A stretch of DNA of 64,000 nt from Pictodentalium vernedei (taxonomy: Eukaryota > Mollusca > Scaphopoda > Dentaliida > Dentaliidae), in contig CM062294.1 in the NCBI GenBank assembly GCA_031216915.1, positions 35,734,936 through 35,798,935 of the forward strand, given 5' to 3'. The position numbers were made by a program, and so were the translations under genes. The notes under the pieces were generated by a model that saw only the letters and a list, made by a program, of their open reading frames with translations, ran no database searches and was not told the DNA's origin. How positions within the stretch are numbered: the first letter of the stretch is position 1; the number at the start of each line of letters is the position of its first letter. Shown one piece after another: positions 30,765 through 41,190 of this stretch.

Positions 30765-32192
30765 GTGGCTCCTATAGAGGATGGTTTGCTGTTGGGGCTG
30801 GATTTCATGAGTGACAATAATGTGCGGATTGACTTGGCCCACAATGAGATTCAAATAGGGTCAGAAGTGCTTGACATGCAGTCTATATGGCATCGACATT
30901 CAAAACAAGTTACAGTCTCTCTCTTACGGAAGGCAGTGGTGCCTCCCAACTTAGTAGTCAGGATGCATTGCAGACTACCCCAGTCAATGTCTATGTACAT
31001 AGTGGAGCCCGACCTCGATTCCAATCTCTTGATACCAAGAACAGCCCACTCTGAAAAGAGTCCACCGGTAATTGCCCTGATTAACCCCAGTGATCACTTT
31101 GTCACTTTAAAAAGGGGTACCGTAATAGGGAAGGCGGTTGAGGGTGAACCCCTCCCACAAGCCGAACTAAATCCAAATGTAGATGGGGACATGGCTCAGA
31201 CCACTTAGCAGATTTGCTACAAAAATCATCTACGCCTCTAAACAAAGAGCAGACAACCATACTCAGTAACTTGCTAGTAGAATACCAAGATGTATTCGCT
31301 CGGCATGAGTTTGATTTGGGAAATTTCACCACCATCAAACACACTATTGACACTGATTCGGCTAAACCCATCAAATTACATATGCGTCGTTCTCCTGCAT
31401 GCTTTGTGGATGAAGAAAAACTTCACCTGCAGAAGATGCTGGATATCGCTATCATCAGACCCTCCACACCAGAATGGGCGGCAGCTCCTGTCCTGATTCG
31501 GAAACCATGTGGTGGAGTAAGGTGGTGTTTAGCTTTCCGAGGGTTAAACTCTGTGACCGTTGAAGATAGCTTTCCACTACCCCTTGTTGATGATTGCCTG
31601 GACACCCTTGCCGGCAATCAGTGGTTTTCCAAACTGGATGCAAATCAGGCATACTGGCAGATTCATATAGAGGAAAGTGATAAGAAAAAAAACTGCCTTT
31701 ATCACCAAGTATGGCCTATATGAGTTTAATCGGATGGGCTATGGATTATGTAATGCGCCGGCCTGTTTTTTCCGAGTCATGGATTTAGTCCTCAGAGGAC
31801 TAAACAGGGAAATAGCGTTGCCATTCCTAGATGATATAATTGTGCTAGGCAAAAATGTTGAGGATCATATTTCCAATTTGACACAGGTTTTAAGCAGATT
31901 ACGCCAATATCAGTTAAAACTGAAACTTAAAAAGTGTCTGCTCTTCCAAAAACAAATTGAATTTCTGGGTCGCCACATTTCCCCTGAGGGTTTAGAAATC
32001 GGAAATAATGCCACGAAAGTCATTCATGAATGGCCGGAACCAAGATCGACAAAAGATGTTGAACAGTTTCTAGGGTTAGCTAATTACCATAGGTCCTTTA
32101 TTAAGAATTACGCAAAATTGGCAGCTCCTCTTTATCATATAACCGGGAAGAATGCTTTTGATTGGGGGAATCCAAGGCATTTAGTGATATAA
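30765..32192 (+). pseudogene. pol: gypsy 3 pol, protease remnant and RT
   Basis: It starts in the protease flap end (LLLGLDFMSDNNV); the DSG/DTG active site upstream is missing. A frameshift near 31197 leads into EYQDVFARHEFDLG and RT: VRWCLAFRGLNSVT, FSKLDANQAYWQIHI, then a shift in an A run at 31684-31692. RT resumes with YGLCNAPACFFRVMDLVL and the catalytic FLDD at about 31825. It ends GLANYHRSFIKNYAKLAAPL with another shift near 32165. Confidence 0.88.
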
Positions 32193-32611
32193 AGCATGCA
32201 CTACCCCCCCCCCCCCCCCCCCCTCTTCTTTCTTTTCCGACCAAGAATGGCCCTTTTATTCTGGACACCGATGCTTCCGGTCACGCCATTGGAGCTGAAC
32301 TCTTGCAATTCCAGGATGGCCAGGAAAAAGTTATAGCTTATGGCAGTTTTGTCTTAACTTCAGAACAACGGAAGTACTGTATAACCCGGAAGGAGTTGTT
32401 AGCGGTTGTTCGTTTCACCAGACAGTTGAGACATTTATTGCTGGGTCGTAAATTTAAAATTAGAACGGACCACAGCAGCCTGACATGGCTTGTGAATTTT
32501 AAGAATCCCAAGGGACAGGTAGCCCGTTGGCTGGAAGAACAATTTACTATCAAACATCGGAAAGGTAACAAGCATGTCAATGCTGATGCTCTTTCACGCC
32601 TCCCAGATTAG
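32162..32611 (+). pseudogene. pol: gypsy 3 pol, RNase H
   Basis: Opens GESKAFSDIKHAL and crosses a 20-base C run (32204-32223) that encodes a proline stretch. RNase H signatures: FILDTDASGHAIGAELL, TRKELLAVVRFTRQLRHLL, RTDHSSLTWL and NADALSRLP. A TAG at the end (32609-32611) is followed by a spacer frame. The C run seems expanded, but it keeps the frame. Confidence 0.85.
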
Positions 32612-32658
32612 GGCACCTGTCCAAATTACAGGTCGGGTATTTCCCTATCTGATCTGCC

Positions 32659-33138
32659 TTGTGGGAGTGCAATTATTGCTCTCGGATAGACAAAGAGTGG
32701 GGAAATTTCTTTACTGAAGTGGATAATGTGGTTCCGTTGAGTACGTTTCCCCTTTTAGACACAGACCCAATACCAAAAGTGGCTTATACCCATAATGACT
32801 TGAAAGTCACCAAAGTTCATAGCCTAGACTTGTGGGTGGAGGGTGGAAAGCTACACCACTCACTACCATATCAGCCCACTACAGTTGATAGTGAGGGACA
32901 TTTTGGCCTCTCTGACTGGGACAGTGTAGAACCCCCTACCATATGTGACCCATATCAAACTAGTACAGTTGATAGTGAGGGACATTTTGGCCTCTCTGAC
33001 TGGGACGGATTGAACCTCCCTACAATATATGACCCATATAAATCTAGTACATTGGATAGTGATGGACATTTTGATCTCTCTGATTTGGATGGGTTACACC
33101 TCCCTACAATTTGTGCGACCCACACAGTTGTAGACTGA
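32659..33138 (+). pseudogene. gypsy 3 pol spacer with three 28-residue repeats
   Basis: Between RNase H and integrase lies a frame containing CNYCSR and then three tandem 28-residue repeats of the form TVDSEGHFGLSDWD...PTI..PY. The DNA repeat is 84 bp with starts at 32881, 32965 and 33049. The repeats are acidic and rich in Asp, Ser and Gly. No known domain is recognised; it may be a tether or interaction region. Gypsy 1 and 2 have only plain linkers here. Confidence 0.65.
32881..33132 (+). repeat. 84 bp x3 in-frame tandem repeat
   Basis: ACAGTTGATAGTGAGGGACA opens units at 32881 and 32965; the third (33049) starts ACATTGGATAGTGATGGACA. The unit length is a multiple of three and the reading frame is preserved. 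Confidence 0.92.
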
Positions 33139-33177
33139 GCTAGCCATAGCTTTGCAGGTTATTCTCAAAATGACCTT

Positions 33178-34281
33178 ATGACAGAGCAGTGGTCGGACCC
33201 TGACCTAACATTCTTGGTAAAATGGTTACTGTCCAAAGAGGAGCCCTCCGGGTCCACCCAGTTCTTGGCAAGCCCAATTGCTAAAACGTATTGGACCAAT
33301 CGACATAGATTCTATCTTGACAATCGCTTGTTATGTAAACGGCGCAAAAATGAGGAAACTGTCTTGGTGATTCCCAAATCCCTCCAGGCCGAAGCGTTGT
33401 CATTTGGGCATGATATTCCTGCATCCGGCCACCAGGGAATAAATCGCACACAAGCTCGATTAAAACAAAAATATTATTGGCCTTGAATGTCAGAAGATAT
33501 CGAACAATATGTAAAAGCATGTGCCCTTTGCAACCAGAGAAAGAAACCCTCCAGACGGGCAAGGCATCCTTTAACCCTTTATCATGCTGGTGCACCCATG
33601 GAGCGGGTTCATCTTGACTTTCTAGGACCCCTACTCCGTACAGAACGTGTTAATGAGTTTATATTGATGATGGTGGTTCAGTTCACCAAATCGGTGGAGT
33701 GTATTCCCCTCCCTTGTCAAAGCGCAGAAGTGACAGCCACTGCTGCTGTTAATGAGTTTTTTACCCGTTTTGGATGTCCAAATCAGATTTTTACAGACAG
33801 GGGAACTAACTTTGAAAGTAAGTTATTCACCCTTGTCTATGAGGCCTTGCACATCTTTAAGTCCAGAACCACAGCTTACAGGCCATCCGCCAATGGCCAG
33901 GTGGAGAGATATAATCGCACCCTTATGGATGCAGTGTGATGTTTTGTAGGTAGAACTCAATCCACTTGGGATTTACATCTGGCTCAATTGGCGGGTGCTC
34001 TGCGGTCAGCTGTTAATCGACACACAGAGTACACCCCAAATAAAATGATGTTGGGTCGGGAAGTTTGCCGCCCTACTGACCTCGTTTCTGGGTGTCCACC
34101 GAAACCTGAATCAAGTACCATTCCAGAGTATGTGAATGACCTAGTTGAGTCTATTCGAATAGCCCATGATACTGCTCGTTCTACTTTGAAATCTCAACAA
34201 AAGGTAATGAAGCAGCATTATGATCAACACACTCGAACTTCAACTTACAAGCCAAAAGATACAGTCTATGTTTTGAAATAA
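33178..34281 (+). pseudogene. pol: gypsy 3 pol, integrase
   Basis: Zinc module: HDIPASGHQG followed by CALCNQ. A TGA at 33484-33486 splits the module. Core: D in VHLDFLG, D in FTDRGTNFES, E in SANGQVERYNRT. A second TGA at 33937-33939 lies in the same frame and looks like CGA decay. The rest reads LAGALRSAVNRHTEYTPNKMMLGREV and ends at a TAA in an A-rich run (34279-34281); the next frame continues with WLGPG and the GPY/F-like module. Catalytic residues are present. Confidence 0.9.
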
Positions 34282-34300
34282 AAATGGGGAAACTAAGAAA

Positions 34301-34720
34301 TTGAACCCAGTTTGGCTAGGCCCAGGAATCACTTTACAGGTAATACAACCATATCTTTACAAAATTCAATTCCATAACAAAGTTTGCACCATTCACCATG
34401 ATAAATTGAAGCTTTGTTTAGATACTACTTTACCCCATTGGATACAAAGACATCTGTCAAGAACTCAGGCCTCGGGATCTACAGTTCCCCTGTAATGCAC
34501 TTGTCGTCAGCCCGATAATGGCACATTTATGATTCAGTGCAATTATTGTCTGGAATGGTACCATGGTGTGTGTGTGAATGTTTCAGAGCACGACGCAGAA
34601 CTTTTGGACAAGTACTCTTGTCCTCGGTGCGATTTAACTCAAAACTAACCTTCTTTTCAGAAGAATGTCTTGCACAATTCACTCTTTTTGAAGAATGTCT
34701 GGCACAATATACTCACTAAC
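34301..34720 (+). pseudogene. gypsy 3 pol C-terminus with PHD finger
   Basis: After the integrase tail (LNPVWLGPGITLQVIQPYLY, HHDKLKLC) a TAA at 34493-34495 precedes, in the same frame, a clear PHD finger: CTCRQPDNGTFMIQCNYC, then EWYHGVCVNV, then YSCPRC. This gives the Cys4-His-Cys3 pattern with the aromatic residue before the His (34496 to about 34650). PHD fingers often bind the histone H3 tail. Here it takes the position that a chromodomain has in chromoviruses, so a role in choosing chromatin targets is a reasonable inference. Confidence 0.82.
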
Positions 34721-34837
34721 AACAGTCTACCTTGAAGAAGAAATCCCATTAATAAGGATTAACTTCGCTTCGTTGCACACAAAATCGGGCTAACCGACTA
34801 AAACGCTACGTGCCTGCGGTGCGAGCTGACTCTGGGT

Positions 34838-34855
34838 CACCCTTCTTCTTTTCAG
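34838..34855 (+). promoter_or_regulatory. candidate 3' splice site before zinc-finger ORF
   Basis: CCCTTCTTCTTTTCAG followed by AT and then ATG at 34858. A near copy, CCTTCTTTTCAG, lies at about 34650-34661, inside the end of the PHD region. Gypsy 2 shows the same placement before its ORF3. Confidence 0.5.
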
Positions 34856-34857
34856 AT

Positions 34858-35592
34858 ATGTCCAAAACAGGTACAGAAAATGAGGAGGCGGAAAGCCCCA
34901 AAAGATCATGACGGCCAGCTTCCACGCAAGAAAACCCAGGAGTGATAGGCTCATGCCAAGACATCCGTTTTAAACGGGACCCAACCTTCCCCAGGGTGGT
35001 TTACAAGAATGCCTACCCAACCACTCCGGTGGGGAAACCCACCACCCCAACAAGCACGGTATTAACAACGGTGGATGCGTCCACCAGTGAGGATCATGGT
35101 CCACAATATGTGACCCCTAAAGTGCCAGTTGGAAGAGGTAGGGGTGTTCCAAGTCTTATAAGTCTAGATATTCCACACCCAGGGGCCCTCATGGCCACAG
35201 AATTAAATATTACGTCGGGGAAAAGACGTCGTTCCCGTTCCCCTCATCCTAAGCGGGAGATTATGGTAGAGGCTGCTACACAGCCACAGTCTTCCCATCA
35301 GTCCGATGGACGTAAAGTTACCTTCTCTGGGGAGGTAGGAAGTGCAGAGTCCTCCCAGATTCGACGCCAGAGGGGAAGGGCTCCCAGATGTCCTTTCCTG
35401 GAATGCGGGGTAATCTCGAGGTCCATGAGGAGGCACTGTCAGTCTGCCCACCTACCTGGCTATTTTTGGGAGCCAGAAGTTGAAGCTTCTCTCCCTAACC
35501 CATCTAAACAGCTAAATAGTTTGATGGCTATTGCCAGGGCTCTAAGGGTGGATCTGGATGGGTTGGTACGGGGGTGGATGACAGTGGAGTAA
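34858..35592 (+). pseudogene. gypsy 3 zinc-finger ORF (one nonsense codon)
   Basis: ATG at 34858 sits three bases after a consensus splice acceptor. A TGA at 34909-34911 interrupts the frame; the remainder is open to 35592. The N-terminal part is basic and Pro/Thr-rich with an SGKRRRSRSPHPKR stretch that could act as a nuclear localisation or RNA-binding segment. A zinc finger CPFLECGVISRSMRRHC...H (C-x4-C-x9-H-x4-H) lies near 35389-35448, resembling the first finger of gypsy 2 ORF3. It overlaps the TatD ORF by 19 bases in the -1 frame, so the two may once have been a single protein or linked by frameshifting. Confidence 0.7.
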
Positions 35593-36950
35593 TCTTCTCC
35601 AATACGGAGCCTTCTGTGGCCTCGAGCAAGTGTATGGTAGCTCTTTATAAGCACCAGGGATGGCCTGTTCCTCCCACTTTTGTTCTTACGCCCTTGATTT
35701 CTAGGGCTGGATTGCTCCATTGGAGAGCATTAATGTGTTGCTTAGCACAGGTTCCCCAGGGCCAGCGCCCTCTCATTTTGTCAGGTGATGCTCAGCTTCC
35801 CACTGGGGTTCCCCCTGAATTGCCTGGAACCCCCACTGACTTGCAGGCTCAGGATTCTTTAACCATTACAGTGCCAGGGCATCTGCCTGCTTCATCTCAG
35901 TGTTCTTTCCCTTCTCCAGTAGCCGGATCTTCAGTTGTGGATACTACTCCTCCCCAGATTGAGTCGACCATGGAACTGTCATTGATTTCTGGTGCTCCAG
36001 TTGTTAGGCCTCCACCTGGACTTGCTGCTCCTTCACCATCAGTTGTCACTCCTTTATTGGATTTTGATTGTTTATCTAGAGCTTCGCCCTCAGGTCCCAC
36101 TCCACTGGTAGAGGCATTTGACTCCCATTTTCATTTAAACAGGTCGAGATCGATGTTGTCTTTGCCGGATTTGTCTGGTACAGCATTTCTCACTCTGGGA
36201 AGGTCCCCCCCCCCCCCCCCCCCAGGTGCCAGTTCAGGTTGTGGGTGGTGTTGCAATTTATTGCGACCCAGATACCTACCCCCGGGGGTCCTGATCCCAA
36301 CCCTCCCTGGTATTGCTAGTGGAATCGGTTTGCACTCCAGGCATCTCAGAAAACTTTCTGTGGTCTTCGTTCAGCAACACCTGGCTCAGATTAGGTCCCT
36401 TCTTCCCCAGGTGTCTGCTCTTGGGGAAGTTGGTTTAGATAGGACCGAGCCCAGTATTTTTTGGGACTTACAGGACGAATTTTTGGAGGAGGTGTGCCAG
36501 TTGGCCATTCCTGATAAGCCTCTGGTTTTGCATCTTCGTGGTCCTAGGGAAGGGGCCCCAACCATGTCTGATGTTTATTCCCGGGGTCTTCAGATTGTCA
36601 GTCATATATGTAGCCCCCAACAGGTCATCCATTTACATTGTTTTTCAGGCACTGTCGGTATGGTAAAGAGTTGGATTGGGACATTCGAAAGATGTTACTT
36701 CAGTGTTGGGGTAAAGTGTTACTGTTTTTCGGATCGCCAAATTTTAGGACTCCAGGCCATACCAGCGGACCGTCTTTTGGTGGAGACTGACTCCCCTTAT
36801 TTCCATGGCCCCTTGGGTATCGACATCTCAACACCAGCCTATATTGGGGATGTTACCCAACGCATTGCCGTTCTGAGGAAGGCCCCAGTTTATGACCTGT
36901 TAGCCATCTGCTCTCGCAATGGGCGTGGGATGTATCACATCCCTCAGTAA
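35574..36950 (+). CDS. TatD-type metal-dependent nuclease domain ORF (gypsy 3 cargo)
   Basis: 458 codons, open throughout. Residues 1-180 are Pro/Ser-rich without a known domain. The rest is a TatD-family hydrolase: DSHFHL (metal His pair), GIGLHSRH (usually G-x-H-P-H), ALGEVGLD (metal Glu), LVLHLRG (His), VIHLHCFSG (His and signature) and LLVETDSPYF (metal Asp), ending with an Asn-containing C-terminal helix (CSRNGRGMY). Known TatD enzymes are Mg-dependent DNases or exonucleases. Between a C run (36205-36223) and a G run near 36285 the family sequence (GGVAIYCDPDTYP) reads in another frame, so compensating indels damage one strand of the barrel. Position between pol and LTR shows it belongs to the element. 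Confidence 0.82.
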   Translation: MDDSGVIFSNTEPSVASSKCMVALYKHQGWPVPPTFVLTPLISRAGLLHWRALMCCLAQVPQGQRPLILSGDAQLPTGVPPELPGTPTDLQAQDSLTITVPGHLPASSQCSFPSPVAGSSVVDTTPPQIESTMELSLISGAPVVRPPPGLAAPSPSVVTPLLDFDCLSRASPSGPTPLVEAFDSHFHLNRSRSMLSLPDLSGTAFLTLGRSPPPPPPGASSGCGWCCNLLRPRYLPPGVLIPTLPGIASGIGLHSRHLRKLSVVFVQQHLAQIRSLLPQVSALGEVGLDRTEPSIFWDLQDEFLEEVCQLAIPDKPLVLHLRGPREGAPTMSDVYSRGLQIVSHICSPQQVIHLHCFSGTVGMVKSWIGTFERCYFSVGVKCYCFSDRQILGLQAIPADRLLVETDSPYFHGPLGIDISTPAYIGDVTQRIAVLRKAPVYDLLAICSRNGRGMYHIPQ

Positions 36951-37218
36951 ATAATCAAATACAAAAGTACATACCATTGCATGTATTTATGTGCGCAACT
37001 CTGTGTATATATGCATCTATTCTATACATGTATATGTATATGTAGTTGCGTGTACCTGCATGCATGGGATAGGGATGGTAGATTTTTCCTGAGATCTTAA
37101 TATGGGGTGATTTGGCAGTTTCCACTCCCATCCCACATTTCATTTTGGCACCCCAACAGAACCGGTAGGGTTGCAGCCTACCAACCATTTTCCCAGCATA
37201 CATATCCCACTTCTTTTA

Positions 37219-37231
37219 AAACCGGGAGGAG
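37219..37231 (+). other. polypurine tract of gypsy 3
   Basis: AAACCGGGAGGAG directly before TGTGGTATT, matching the layout in gypsy 2 (AGGGGGGAG before TGTGG). Confidence 0.55.
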
Positions 37232-37440
37232 TGTGGTATTCTCCAATTATATTTCTAATACTATGTGTCCATTTCCATCATGCCCCGACCTTACTCTACC
37301 CAGTTAGAACACCTCCTTCGGGTAGCCATATAAGGGAGCTAACACTCTCAGAGGTGCTTTTTTTCATCTGCAGTGGTTCCTCAAACAAGAACGTCGCTGC
37401 AGCTGATCCGACGAGCTTGCAAGAAAATTACAAGAGATAA
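37232..37440 (+). repeat. probable 3' LTR start of gypsy 3
   Basis: Begins TGTGG after a purine tract and contains CCATATAAGGGAGC (TATA-like, 37327-37340). The right end is not defined because no second copy was found; it may extend beyond 37440. Confidence 0.5.
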
Positions 37441-38042
37441 CAGAAACATATGCAGATTAGGTGAGAATAATCACCAGTTCGGCCGCGATATATAAGACGC
37501 TTTATCGATCGGAAGGGTCCCGAATTGAAATTGGATGCTGTGTTTTAAAATAGCTCCAGAAAAAGGCACTAGCGGGGTGGATCTGATCTGTTTCGGCAAC
37601 AATCCACTTCACTGAATTTCCGAGGCTGTAAATAGCTGCCAGATATGTCACAAAAATCGTGTTATAATTTGACATTTGGGTGGATTATGATGTTATTCCC
37701 CTGACAAAAGCAGGTAAATTCCTTTGATGTTCAAAAATAAAAATGTCTAAGAAATCTAATATGAACTTTGGTAAAACCAAGAAGCGCGCGCAACTCAGTG
37801 TTTTTCAAATTATAATGACATAAACTTAACAAAATTTAAAACAGTGTTTAAGGGGTCGTCCAACAAAACATTTTGCGTTGTGAACTAATGCATGTACATG
37901 CTGTTTTGTAGATTTATTTCCCCCTAAAAACTTATCAGACCTACAATATAATATGATCTCTTAGTTCAATTTTTGGGACGTGGAACCAGAATAACACGGG
38001 GTCATTCAGTGGTCCATCATGGTGTCTGGATGACTATGTCTC
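37441..38042. other. no gene; one TTAA-type terminal repeat at 37848
   Basis: Non-coding. At 37848 TTAAGGGGTCGTCCAAC repeats the left end of the element that starts at 38043, so this is probably the end of a second, truncated copy. Confidence 0.55.
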
Positions 38043-41000
38043 TTAAGGGGTCGTCCAACCTAACTTTGGTCAATTTTTTGACATTTTTCCCAATGCCTCA
38101 GAAACAGATAAGAGAAGTAAGGAAAGGCAAATTATATATCAAAATAATGAGTAAAGTGCATAGAAAAGGTACATATAATTTTTTTCAGGAAAAAAAGTGA
38201 ATTTTATGATTTTGAAGAAGATTAATTTGCCAATGGCGTAAGTAACGAACCGGTAAAACCACAAAATAATCGGTAATTCGAAAGCCTTGTCCTCAATATT
38301 ATGATAACATACTACAGACTCGGAGAAAGCATTTTTATGACACACACTCTGGTGGGTTTTGACGTTTGAATGTAATAACATCAACACAAATTTTTGATGT
38401 TCCGGATGTGGCCATGTTTCAACGATGTTTTTCCGGTCATGTGATTACGATGTGGTTCTTGCAGAAATACTCAATTTGGGCAATCGTAAGAATGCAAGGA
38501 CGTGATCACGCCCTTTATTTGTTCGAGACAATGTATGAGCGGATTTGCAAACAGGTGACAGCAAGTACTTGAGCTGTTAATGTCCTAACAGCAAAATATG
38601 GTTCGAAATTCCCTCTCGTGTTTACAGGCCGTCTGAACTTTTTTGTTGACAAAAAATCTGAATTATTGCGCACTAGAAAGACAACATGAACCACTTTAAA
38701 AAAAATAACCGAGTGTATAAAATCGGGACGATACACATAAAATAAGGCAATATTCATAACAAAGTAAGCAGAATGCTTCAGAAATCACTTTTTCACGAAG
38801 TATATTCCAAGTGACCTGGAACTATATTGAGCGTGTTAATTTCCCCCTGTCGCTGCGAAGTTATTTACTTCCCAGTAACCATGGAATTTGAAGGCGAGTA
38901 TGTTTGATGTCTGCAAAGGACTGATTGAAGATGGGTTGAAAATGATGCATTCGTGTTTTTAAATAAGGTGCGCTTGGACGATGCTGAGAATTTAGTTTTT
39001 TCTTGCAACCAACCATAGTAATACAAGCGTCGATCAGTGTCTTTTATGATCGTTTTACACTGACAAATGTGACAAATCTCCTTCACCGGAAACCATCCCC
39101 CAATTTGCATATCACAATAAACATAACCGCTGTCACGGAGTGTCAGCGTGGCCGTGTGGTCAAAATCGAAACGAATTATCGAATGCACGGTCAATATTAG
39201 CTGCAATTGGCTTTTAAATAAATGAAATACACGAAATATTCGCAATTTCTTCATTATTCATGACGAGTTACCTTTTAACCAAACCACATGCGTTCAGTTT
39301 CGTTTGTCGGCATCAAACTGATATTGTTTGTGGTAATTAAATAGTACGAGAAGGCGAAGGAAGCCAAATATTTTTCATCATCTATTATTTAATTCAAATT
39401 GATAATTTCTTTTATTTTTGTGAAATTATGAACTGATAAGGTGGGTGTGTTGCGATTATTATGCCCCAGACCTGGAAGTTGGAAAATCAAAGGTGCATCT
39501 AGGGCCGTGCAGTGGTGACCCCTGTCCTCTTAATCTTAGTCTTACCCATTCATCATTACATGTACCAACATTACCCCTGGTATCTCAACCATTGCTACTC
39601 CAATTTGAAGGATATTTGGTTTTGTGATCGAGCATCATGGGGAAACAATGCCTGTGTAGCTGCTGTAGCATGTGTTTCTTCCCACATTTTTTCAGAGTTG
39701 TGGTACTTTTTCACTCTTTTGAGCTAGAAAATTTTGTTTATAACTAGTTGATTTGTTATAATTTGTTGCAAAGTGCCTGCTAATACCCTCAATTGTATTG
39801 CTACAGAATTTTCTTGTGAAGATTTTGTTCCTATTACTTATCAAGCAACAACCTAATGAATATTCTGTATAAAGCCACCAATCTGATGTTTGACACTTTT
39901 ATCGGAGCTGTTTTGAAGGCTTATGGAACTCAAAATGTTGATTATGGCAGGACTTTTCTATTCACCCATTAATCGATAAATTAAGTGTTATAGTTGGAAG
40001 TAAGAAGCATGAAAGGTCCAGAACTAAAACTCTAAAAAGAATGTTTTGCAATGTAACATGATTTTTGCAGATACACTTATTTGGAGGTTTACCTGTCTGA
40101 TAGTGTTTGGAACATGTGTGGCCAGGATCTTCAAAAAGAAAAAAGAGTTAAACTTTGAGAAAAAAGGCATATGCCTTGAGTGCCGGAGGTAGAGTCATCC
40201 AAGGAAGAGCCCCCCCCCCCCCCCCCCCCCAAATTTTTTTGTGTCAAATGGAGCTCACTTGTCATCTTTTGGGGATTGCTTTGTGTACTGCGTTCTTGAA
40301 AAAAATATGTGAGACCCTCTGGATGTGCCCTTCTGATCTCAATATGTCAATAAGCCTGCTTGGGGAAAGTACATGCAATAATGGTTATGTAAGGTTGATT
40401 TGATGTGTTTTGAATAACAATGTACTTTTAAGTACATTAGATGGTTTATTGCAGTGACAGGTTACAGTTACCCTTATTTCTTCTCCAACAGATATCATGA
40501 GTGTATTGGTGTCCAAGAGTTAAACAAAGCTAATATACTTATTGATAAACCAGACAAAGTGAACAATTTAATCACTATCAAATTGATGCATGGGATAAAA
40601 GGGGTTACAGTGCAAGGGGTTTGTAAATATATTTATTCAACTACAATGTATGACTTTGCAGTGCATTCTACATAGGAGAATATCATATTTTCTTTCCAAA
40701 CCATTACAGTAACACATACATCTTGATATTGGGAGACACTCTTTTGTCCTTCCATACTTCTTCTGCTGGACTCCTTCAAGTTGACCTTTGTTGAACTCCC
40801 CAAATCAAAACATAAACAAAAGAAAATGTCTGCCTTCAATCAGTGAGCACTCCACTTATAACATTTGGTCTCAATCTTCATTACTTTCATGAATTAGGAA
40901 AAGATTTCTTCGAGTATGTACTTAAATGTTTATAGAATACAGCTGTTATTTTATTTTGAGGTATTTTATTGTAAAAATTCTGTTCTCTTACTTATGCCAT

Positions 41001-41190
41001 AGCAGACTTTCAGGTGGTGCTATTTACACATGGCAGCAGTTCCATGGCAAATTTCAGTTTCCTCATGTTCTATATTTCATTCCAAGCATTTTGGTATATA
41101 ATTTATTGGGGTTATTCATTTTGGGCCTTTTTTAGACTTGAATGAAAATTACATGAAATTTGACCAAAGTTAGGTTGGACGTCCCCTTAA
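38043..41190. mobile_element. TTAA-flanked DNA element with inverted termini
   Basis: The left end TTAAGGGGTCGTCCAACC and continuing TAACTTTGGTCAA is matched in inverse at 41149-41190 (GGTTGGACGTCCCCTTAA). TTAA at both edges is the target of piggyBac and Kolobok-type transposases. The 3.1 kb interior has only small open frames, none recognisable as transposase, plus a 21-base C run at 40210-40230. It is either non-autonomous or decayed beyond recognition. Confidence 0.7.
40210..40230. repeat. poly-C run (21 bp)
   Basis: Uninterrupted C run inside the TTAA-flanked element. Confidence 0.85.

Larger units (their letters stand above)
25085..37440 (+). mobile_element. Ty3/gypsy retrotransposon 3 with PHD finger, zinc-finger ORF and TatD nuclease ORF
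   Basis: Order: gag (25085-25922), a foreign repeat block (25923-30760), remains of protease, then RT, RNase H, integrase, PHD finger, zinc-finger ORF, TatD ORF, polypurine tract (37219-37231) and the start of a 3' LTR at 37232. The 5' LTR was not located. Many stops and frameshifts kill gag and pol, whereas the TatD ORF is open. The repeat block has replaced the end of gag and the protease active site. The post-pol cargo makes the element unusual. Confidence 0.85.

Noticed and set aside
31102..31652. Minus-strand frames opposite gypsy 3 RT
   Set aside because: Shadows of the pol coding strand without own motifs.
38865..39254. 129-codon minus-strand frame in the TTAA element
   Set aside because: I could not see transposase motifs or any known domain; isolated frame.
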